From assembly GCA_023392205.1 (NCBI GenBank), contig JAEVZN010000602.1, positions 1 through 11,127 on the forward strand: a DNA stretch of 11,127 nucleotides, read 5' to 3'. The notes under the pieces were generated by a model. The model searched no databases. It had not been told where the DNA came from and saw only the letters and a program-made list of their open reading frames with translations. Shown here one piece after another: positions 6,330 through 11,127 of this stretch. The position numbers and the translations under genes were made by a program. The stretch comes from Pseudomonadota bacterium. GTDB taxonomy: Bacteria > Pseudomonadota > Alphaproteobacteria > Rhizobiales > Xanthobacteraceae. The first letter of the stretch is position 1. Every line of letters begins with the position of its first letter.

Positions 6330-7118
6330 CTATCGGATCAGGTCGCGGATATCGTTGCTGCGCCATGGCTGCGGCAGCAACGACTGAAGGCAGTATCGTG
6401 CGCGATATTCAGAGCCGCCACTCCGCCGGACGACGAATGTTTCATCGTCCGCTATGTCGTATGTGACGATCTCTGCGGCCGGCTTTTCTTCGGGCGGGCG
6501 CGGGATATCGGCGCAATGCTCGGTGACACGATAACGCGTCGGCCCTGTCTTCTCGATGTTGGAGAACTCGCAGAGGGTGCGCGCTGTACTGATGGCGTTT
6601 CGCCGCACCAAATTCAGCGTGGCATTGGACGCCTGAGCGCAAGGGGTATCGATGGCGACAAAAAATCCGTGCTTTAGCGGAAGTATTTCAGACGCATCGT
6701 TCGCAGGCTGCGGTCGAGGCGCCGCCGTCGCTGCATCGCGTTGCGACACTGGACCTTTGCAGCGGACAAAGCGCTTCGGATCGAAGGCCAGGCCGCGTTG
6801 CTCCGTGAAGAGCAGAGTGTCGCCGTCGACGCGCACGGTGAAACGTGCCCGCAGCGGCGAACCTTCGCCGGTGCAGTTCGTGTCGAAGCGGTAGGAGTTG
6901 CCGCGCCGCTCGACGCGTCTCACCCGGCACATCGCTTCGAAAGTGGACAAATCGAGACGCGATCTGTCCAACACGATCTCGGTCGCGTCCGTACCACATT
7001 GCGGTGCGCCCCAACGGCCGATCCAGGGTTCCGTCTGCGCGTTGCTCTGGCCGGATTGACAGGCGACGCTGGCGAGGAGGATGAGAGAGGCGATTGCCGG
7101 ACGGGATGACAGGGCCAT
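6330..7118 (-). CDS. secreted protein with two four-cysteine domains, function unknown
   Basis: 262 residues from the ATG at 7118, preceded by AAGGA with a nine-base spacing. An ATG at 7139 would add MSQGHTR but has no ribosome site and weakens the signal peptide. The N-terminus is hydrophobic (ASLILLASVAC). Cys20 does not fit a proper lipobox (Ser at -3), so cleavage near SNA/AQ (about residue 27) is as likely as lipidation. The mature protein is an internal duplication. Domain 1 has Cys41, 64, 82 and 120; domain 2 has Cys160, 183, 202 and 243. The spacings 23/18/38 and 23/19/41 match closely and imply two disulfides per domain. A Pro/Ala-rich linker (about 124-145) separates them. Conserved features include YRFDTNC and YRVTEHC before the third Cys. 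I do not recognise the family; the location is periplasm or outer surface. Confidence 0.85.
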   Translation of the reverse strand: MALSSRPAIASLILLASVACQSGQSNAQTEPWIGRWGAPQCGTDATEIVLDRSRLDLSTFEAMCRVRRVERRGNSYRFDTNCTGEGSPLRARFTVRVDGDTLLFTEQRGLAFDPKRFVRCKGPVSQRDAATAAPRPQPANDASEILPLKHGFFVAIDTPCAQASNATLNLVRRNAISTARTLCEFSNIEKTGPTRYRVTEHCADIPRPPEEKPAAEIVTYDIADDETFVVRRSGGSEYRARYCLQSLLPQPWRSNDIRDLIR

Positions 7119-7424
7119 ACGGGTGTGTCCTTGCGACATTTGACGGGCCGCGATGCCCGCCCATTTTGCGATCTCATGTCGTCAGTGGGAACCAGATTAG
7201 CTGAGTCTGCATCGTACCGTCGGCAAGTCCTCTCCAAACATCTTTCAAGTTGCGACTGTAATCCTATCGATCCGGCCGCGGGCGCTTGGCGAGGCTTCGC
7301 AGCGCGGGTGGGGGCGGTGGGAAACCGGCTGCGCATGCGTCGGCGGGACACATGCCCCCACGCGCGCGCATGGCCGCAGCCGTCGCGCGTGTGCTAAGCG
7401 AAGGCCGCCAGCCGGGATACAACC
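7119..7424. other. 306-bp divergent intergenic region
   Basis: It lies between the start of the four-cysteine protein gene (-) and the MFS gene (+), so it should hold promoters for both. The half nearest the MFS gene is very GC-rich, with alternating CG runs around 7360-7371. I see no clear promoter, hairpin or small gene. Confidence 0.5.
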
Positions 7425-8672
7425 ATGACGTCGACTGCCATCGCCGCCGCCTCTACGCGTGCCTCCGATTTCCGGGTGATCGGACTGGTCGGCGCGGCGC
7501 ATTTCGTGAGCCACATCTACATTCTGGTGCTGCCGCCGGTGTTTCCGTTCGTGCGCGCCGAGTTCAATGTGAGCTATACGGAACTCGGGCTGGTCATCGC
7601 CCTGTTCAACATCATTTCCGCCCTGTTGCAGACCCCGGCCGGCTTTCTGGTCGACCGCACCTCGGCGCGGATCGTGCTGACCGGCGGGCTCCTGCTTGGC
7701 ACCGTGTCGCTGCTGCTGGCCGCCGCGTCACCGAGCTTCATCCTGTTCGGGCTGACCTTCGCGCTGCTGGGGCTCGCAAACACAGTCTATCACCCGGCGG
7801 ATTACGCGCTGCTGTCCAGCCGGATCTCGACGGCCCGCGTGAGCCAGGGCTTTTCCATCCATATCTTCGCGGGCTTCATCGGCACCGCCGTCACGCCGGC
7901 GGCGATGATCGTCATGGCTACGCAATTCGGCTGGCGCGGCGCCTTCGTGGCGGCCGCGGCTCTGGGTGCGATCGCGGCCCTGGCCATTGCGCTGTTCGGC
8001 CAGCCGCTGGCGGGGCGGGAATCGGCGCGGGCGAAGGAATCGAGCGGCGGCACCGCGCCGTCGGCCGGCGACTGGCGGGTGCTGATGACCTGGCCGGTGC
8101 TGCTCAACCTGATCTTCTTCATGCTGATCGCGGCGGTGTCGGTCGGCACGCAGAATTACGGCATCGTGGCTTTGGCCGCCCTGTGGCAGACGCCGCTCGC
8201 CATCGGCACCACGGCGATCACGGTCTATCTGGTGCTGAGTGCGCTGGCAGTTCTTGTCGGCGGCTGGCTGAGCGCGCGCACCGACCGCCATGATCGTATC
8301 GCGGTGATCGGGCTTCTGGTGTCGGGCCTCACATTGATGCCGGTCGCCCTGATCGATCTGAACGTGGCGGCGCTGATGGTGTTCATGGCGCTGTCAGGTT
8401 TCTTCAACGGAGTGCTGCAGCCCTCGCGCGACATGATCGTGCGGGCGGCGACTCCGCCCGGCGCGTTCGGACGGGTGTTCGGTTTCGTCACCACGGGCTT
8501 CAATATCGGCGGCGTTATCGCCCCGCCTGCGTTCGGCTACATGATGGATGCGGGGTCTCCGCGCAGCGTGATCATTGTCACGGCGCTCTTGTCGCTGGCG
8601 GCGATTCCCACGGTGCTGATGACGATTGCCAGCAGCAAGCGGCGCAGCGCCGCCGGGATGCCACGCCCGTAA
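7425..8672 (+). CDS. MFS transporter, fosmidomycin-resistance-like
   Basis: 415 residues with about twelve hydrophobic segments, the standard MFS length and layout, and a longer polar loop near residues 199-220 (ESARAKESSGGTAPSAGDW) between the two six-helix halves. The first helix and loop (AAHFVSHIYILVLPPVFPFV, ELGL at 53-56) and the motif-A-like GFLVDRTSARIVL (73-85, Asp77, Arg78) resemble the Fsr-type branch of MFS exporters. So does YHPADYALLSSR beginning at residue 122. Proteins of this branch are proton-driven efflux pumps, but the substrate here is unknown and drug resistance should not be assumed. The ATG at 7425 has only a weak GGGA at 7414-7417 upstream. The small glycine-zipper gene follows after 69 bases with no terminator between, so co-transcription is plausible. 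Confidence 0.9.
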   Translation: MTSTAIAAASTRASDFRVIGLVGAAHFVSHIYILVLPPVFPFVRAEFNVSYTELGLVIALFNIISALLQTPAGFLVDRTSARIVLTGGLLLGTVSLLLAAASPSFILFGLTFALLGLANTVYHPADYALLSSRISTARVSQGFSIHIFAGFIGTAVTPAAMIVMATQFGWRGAFVAAAALGAIAALAIALFGQPLAGRESARAKESSGGTAPSAGDWRVLMTWPVLLNLIFFMLIAAVSVGTQNYGIVALAALWQTPLAIGTTAITVYLVLSALAVLVGGWLSARTDRHDRIAVIGLLVSGLTLMPVALIDLNVAALMVFMALSGFFNGVLQPSRDMIVRAATPPGAFGRVFGFVTTGFNIGGVIAPPAFGYMMDAGSPRSVIIVTALLSLAAIPTVLMTIASSKRRSAAGMPRP

Positions 8673-8676
8673 CGAA

Positions 8677-8695
8677 ACATTAGCATTAATAATGT
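8677..8695. promoter_or_regulatory. AT-rich inverted repeat before the small glycine-zipper gene
   Basis: ACATTA (8677-8682) and TAATGT (8690-8695) flank seven AT-rich bases. It lies right after the MFS stop, about 47 bp before the start at 8742, and stands out from the GC-rich surroundings. It could be a promoter/operator giving the small gene its own transcript. Confidence 0.3.
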
Positions 8696-8741
8696 GTGAT
8701 CGCGCATTCGGGTCTTGTCCCTTGTGCGCGGAGCGCGACTC

Positions 8742-8990
8742 ATGTCGAAGGTCGTTCGGGTTTGCGGTGTTGCGCTGGTCCTGTGGCTTCTGCCGCAGTC
8801 GGCGGGCGCGCAGAACCGGACGTTGACGGGCATCGCGATCGGGGCCGGAACAGGCGCCCTGATCGCCGGGCCGGTCGGCGCGGTGGTGGGCGGTGTCCTT
8901 GGCGGCGCCGTCGGTGGTCCGCGTGTGACCCGGCGCTTCAAGGAGTGCTGGTACGAGCGCGACGGCACGCGAGTTTGCCGGTTTTACTAG
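8742..8990 (+). CDS. small secreted glycine-zipper protein
   Basis: 82 residues. The ATG at 8742 has GGAG at 8730-8733 with eight bases spacing; an upstream in-frame start at 8715 (MSLVRGARL) has no such site. The signal peptide covers residues 1-23 (VALVLWLLPQSAGA, then QNR). Residues 30-59 are a glycine zipper, with repeated G-x3-G spacing through GIAIGAGTGAL and AVVGGVLGGAVGGP. The tail holds two cysteines (Cys69 and Cys79, in KECWYERDGTRVCRFY) likely joined in a disulfide. Glycine-zipper segments insert in or pack at membranes; related short proteins of alphaproteobacteria are annotated only as envelope or hypothetical proteins. It follows the MFS gene and ends 42 bases before a strong terminator. 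Confidence 0.85.
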   Translation: MSKVVRVCGVALVLWLLPQSAGAQNRTLTGIAIGAGTGALIAGPVGAVVGGVLGGAVGGPRVTRRFKECWYERDGTRVCRFY

Positions 8991-9032
8991 GCGCCACAAG
9001 CGCTTCGCCGCGAACGCAGCACCGACAACGTC

Positions 9033-9057
9033 AAAAGCCCGGTCCGTCCGGGCTTTT
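9033..9057. terminator. bidirectional Rho-independent terminator
   Basis: AAAAGCCCGG and CCGGGCTTTT form a perfect 10-bp stem around the loop TCCGT. Four T on one side and four A on the other let it work in either direction. It ends transcription of the MFS and glycine-zipper genes. Confidence 0.92.
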
Positions 9058-9161
9058 CGCATTGCGACGCTGGCGTGTCAAAATCGTGAAGTCTCTGTGG
9101 ATAAGGGGGAGAAAGGCACGCCGCGGCGGTTACAGACGTCAACTGTCCTTTAGGATGAGTG

Positions 9162-9180
9162 CGTCGAGGAGGCATCGACG
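9162..9180 (+). promoter_or_regulatory. hairpin with the Shine-Dalgarno in its loop
   Basis: CGTCGA (9162-9167) and TCGACG (9175-9180) are perfect complements around a 7-base loop GGAGGCA that contains GGAGG (9168-9172). The start codon is at 9184, three bases after the stem. Linear spacing from GGAGG to ATG is long (11 bases); folding of the stem would change the effective spacing. Confidence 0.5.
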
Positions 9181-9183
9181 GAA

Positions 9184-9375
9184 ATGTTGAAATACAAGTG
9201 CCCGAAAAGCGCTCGGGAAGTCACCACCAGTATCAAGACGGATACCGGCACGCTGCAAAGCATGCGCGCCATGAAGCTTTCGGTCTGGTGTCCGCATTGT
9301 GCGACATCGCATCAGATCAGGGCTTGCGATGCGTATCTGGACGAACTCGTGGTGCGCAACGACATCGCGGCTTAG
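9184..9375 (+). CDS. small cysteine-containing protein, possible zinc ribbon
   Basis: 63 residues from the ATG at 9184, with GGAGG upstream inside a hairpin loop. There is no signal peptide, so it is cytoplasmic. The layout is MLKYKCPKS near the N-terminus, then after about 30 residues the hydrophobic lead-in LSVWCPHC and TSHQI, and a C-terminal ACDAYLDELVV. Cys6, Cys36, Cys39 and Cys48 or His43 could bind zinc. This is half of a classical ribbon knuckle, because the first C-x2-C is reduced to a single Cys (C-P-K-S). Short proteins with a KCP...CPHC plan are frequent in Bradyrhizobium-type genomes and uncharacterised. A terminator lies upstream (9033-9057), so it has its own promoter in 9058-9161, which I could not pin down. 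The stop codon falls inside the first unit of a 16-bp tandem repeat. Confidence 0.75.
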   Translation: MLKYKCPKSAREVTTSIKTDTGTLQSMRAMKLSVWCPHCATSHQIRACDAYLDELVVRNDIAA

Positions 9376-9450
9376 TGTTTTGGCGGCTTAGTGTTTTGGC
9401 GGCGTATGTGTCGGCGGCGTGATGTCTTGCTGCGTGAAAATATGGCTGCG
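9367..9450 (+). repeat. degenerate 16-bp tandem repeat (minisatellite)
   Basis: Two exact copies of GCGGCTTAGTGTTTTG lie at 9367-9382 and 9383-9398. Then come a 15-base variant GCGGCGTATGTGTCG (9399-9413), GCGGCGTGATGTCTTG (9414-9429, 12 of 16 matching), and weaker units starting CTGCGT near 9430 and 9446. The first copy supplies the TAG stop of the small gene. The array fills the gap before the convergent glycosyltransferase gene. A weak GCAGAC/GTCTGC hairpin (9456-9477) without a T run follows it. Confidence 0.7.
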
Positions 9451-9521
9451 TAACGGCAGACATCGAACGCCGTCTGCAACGGCGAACGATGGCGGACAAG
9501 CTGCGCCGCGTTTGGCCGGCG

Positions 9522-11127
9522 TCAGCGCGTGACCGGCGGAACCGTGAACAGGTCGTTGATGGTGCGACCGCGGATATCGTAGACGCGTGCATAGATCACG
9601 CCTTCGCGTTCCACCTTGACGATTTCCGGCGCGTCGAGTTCGGCGCAATAGAACTCGCCCAGCATCAGGGCGAAATCCGCCCCCTTCGCATTCCAGGTGA
9701 CCAGGAAGTCGGGACCGAGTTCAAGCTGTGCCGGCGGATGCGGACCGCAGACCGCAATGACCCAGCGGCGGCCCTCCGGCGTCTGGGTGCCGCGCTCCTC
9801 CAGGATGCGCAGGAGTTCGTCGGTCGCTTCCTTGAATGACAGCCCCCAGTAATCGAGCATGTCGCGCTTGTCGGCCCGCAACACGCCGCCGGAGCTGCGA
9901 TTGAAATGCGTATATTGATACGGATGCAACTCGACCATGTCATAGACCGGCAATGCGACCCCGATCGACATGATTGCAGCGCCGGCGACGACTGCGCCGC
10001 GTGAATGGTCGCGCAATTTCTGCAACATCCATGCGCCGGCCATGCCGCCCAGAATACAGAGCGGCGGCAGCAGGAAGATGAAATGCCGGATGCCATTATA
10101 CATGGCGGGCCGGGTGGCGATGGTGATCGCGACCGGCACGAGGAAAGCCATGGCCAGCATGACGAGGCTTGCCCGCCAGCGGATCGGAAGTTCGCGCCGC
10201 ACCGAGATCGCAAGCGCGCCCAGCACGCCGCCAAGGCCGAGCAGGATCAGGATCTCGGGCAGCTTCCTTGTCAGATAGGCCGGCAGATACGCGCGCGGCA
10301 TATCCGGCACGGGGATCACCTGGCCCTCGAACATCTCGCCCCAGGGCTTCTCGAAGAAATGCGAAAAATAGCCGACGGCGCGGATCGGGTTCAGCGGCTC
10401 CTGAATGGCCCAGGGCCAGACCAGAATCATGATTGCATAGGCGAGGACAAAGGCCGGAAGAAGTCGCAGCAGGAAATGGCCGAACTCGCCGGCCGCCATC
10501 CGCAGCGAGCCTGCTTGCGCGCTGTGCCAGATCAGCATGGCAAACGGCAGCAGAATGAAGAGCGACGCGATCCCGCCCATGATGCGGGTGCCGAGCGTCA
10601 TCCCGAGCGCCACGCCGAAAATCGCAATGCTCCACGGCTGCGGTTTCGGGTAATCCGCGATGAGCCGCACGAAGGCATAGAGCAGGGCCGCCATCGCCAC
10701 CGCGAAAGGCGCGTCCTTCGCATTGATGAAAGAATGCCCGTAATACATCGGGCAGGCGGCGAGCAGGATCAGCGCCAGCAGCCCGGCCAATGCCCCGCCG
10801 AGCCTGCGCGCCGTCCGCCAGACGATGACAAGGCCGACCAGGCCGGCAAGGCCGCCGATCAGCCGGCGGGTTTCGAACAGGTCATAGGGCAGGATCTTGG
10901 CGGCGAGCGCGGCTGCCATGTCGAAGCCGCCGCCATACATGAAGAGATTGACGAAGGACAGCGCACGCCGGTCAGTCAGGCCCGAGGCGTAATAGTCGAG
11001 AAGAAGCGCGCCATATTGGGAATGGGTGTAGTCGTCCCAACCAAGGCCGTAATCCTCGAAGGTGAACCAGACGATCGCGGCCAGCACGATCAGAAGCGCG
11101 CAGGCGATCGCGTCCAGGATCCTGACC
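9522..11127 (-). CDS. GT39-like integral membrane glycosyltransferase, 5' end beyond window
   Basis: At least 534 residues: the frame stays open to the window edge, reading VRILDAIACALLIVLAAIVW before the first in-window candidate start (GTG at 11087), so the true start lies outside. Residue numbers here count from 11087. The N-terminal helix is followed by a periplasmic loop with GLGWDDYTHSQYG (Asp18-Asp19), the acidic motif of GT-C enzymes. FINAKDAPFAVAMAALLYAF at 120-139 carries the Lys-Asp-x-Pro of GT39/PMT/ArnT-like proteins. About ten further hydrophobic segments follow, then a soluble C-terminal part with HPYQYTHFN (388-396) and DYWG (412-415). The enzyme should move a sugar from a polyprenyl-phosphate donor onto an envelope acceptor; donor and acceptor are unknown. 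It converges on the small Cys-containing gene with no clear terminator between. Confidence 0.88.
   Translation of the reverse strand, partial: VRILDAIACALLIVLAAIVWFTFEDYGLGWDDYTHSQYGALLLDYYASGLTDRRALSFVNLFMYGGGFDMAAALAAKILPYDLFETRRLIGGLAGLVGLVIVWRTARRLGGALAGLLALILLAACPMYYGHSFINAKDAPFAVAMAALLYAFVRLIADYPKPQPWSIAIFGVALGMTLGTRIMGGIASLFILLPFAMLIWHSAQAGSLRMAAGEFGHFLLRLLPAFVLAYAIMILVWPWAIQEPLNPIRAVGYFSHFFEKPWGEMFEGQVIPVPDMPRAYLPAYLTRKLPEILILLGLGGVLGALAISVRRELPIRWRASLVMLAMAFLVPVAITIATRPAMYNGIRHFIFLLPPLCILGGMAGAWMLQKLRDHSRGAVVAGAAIMSIGVALPVYDMVELHPYQYTHFNRSSGGVLRADKRDMLDYWGLSFKEATDELLRILEERGTQTPEGRRWVIAVCGPHPPAQLELGPDFLVTWNAKGADFALMLGEFYCAELDAPEIVKVEREGVIYARVYDIRGRTINDLFTVPPVTR

Noticed and set aside
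7188..7214. GGAAC followed by CGTA on the plus strand as a second EcfG promoter
   Set aside because: The spacing is about 20 bases, too long for the 16-17 required, and the -10 part differs from CGTT.
7286..8293. 335-codon plus-strand frame overlapping the MFS gene
   Set aside because: Arg/Gly/His-rich shadow frame; the MFS frame shows twelve membrane segments and family motifs.
7425..8672. Assigning fosmidomycin resistance (fsr) to the MFS protein
   Set aside because: Similarity to that branch is by motif only; substrate cannot be read from the sequence, so no symbol is given.
9096..9104. Replication origin signalled by a DnaA box
   Set aside because: Only one box, no AT-rich unwinding stretch and none of the usual origin-flanking genes in the window.

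Overview
The window looks like a chromosomal stretch of a GC-rich alphaproteobacterium of the Hyphomicrobiales, most likely the Bradyrhizobium/Rhodopseudomonas/Afipia (Nitrobacteraceae) neighbourhood. This is inferred from an Omp2b-type porin with the characteristic mature N-terminus, a HWE-family histidine kinase, small secreted Trp/Tyr/Arg-rich proteins, and an EcfG-like promoter. I see no rRNA, tRNA, CRISPR array, transposase, integrase, toxin-antitoxin pair or defence genes.

Layout. 1-123 is the 3' end of an M20-family metallopeptidase gene (+). 369-1022 encodes a secreted Arg/Gln/Gly-rich repeat protein, closed by a strong terminator. Just after it, 1146-1239 is a decayed second copy of the 3' end of the M20 gene, and similarity continues into the 3' flank. 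1325-1762 encodes a small secreted protein and 1871-2965 a four-TM membrane protein, both +. An orphan GAF-HWE histidine kinase (2977-4149, -) converges on the latter with an 11-bp gap. A porin (4476-5981, -) ends in a strong terminator and has a long, palindrome-rich upstream region. 6330-7118 (-) is a secreted protein made of two copies of a four-cysteine domain. A divergent intergenic region then leads to an MFS transporter (7425-8672, +) and a small glycine-zipper protein (8742-8990, +), which appear to share a terminator at 9033-9057. 9184-9375 is a small Cys-containing protein (+) whose stop codon lies in a degenerate 16-bp tandem repeat. The window ends inside a GT39-like membrane glycosyltransferase gene (9522 to the edge, -).

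The genes do not form one pathway. Most products act at the cell envelope or periplasm (porin, five predicted secreted proteins, membrane protein, transporter, glycosyltransferase); the kinase is a soluble sensor with no response regulator in view. I found no convincing new multi-gene system. The best second looks are the duplicated peptidase tail, the internally duplicated four-cysteine protein, alternative hairpins in the porin leader, a terminator/anti-terminator-like element at 4240-4277, a Shine-Dalgarno inside a hairpin loop at 9162-9180, and the 16-bp minisatellite at 9367-9450.
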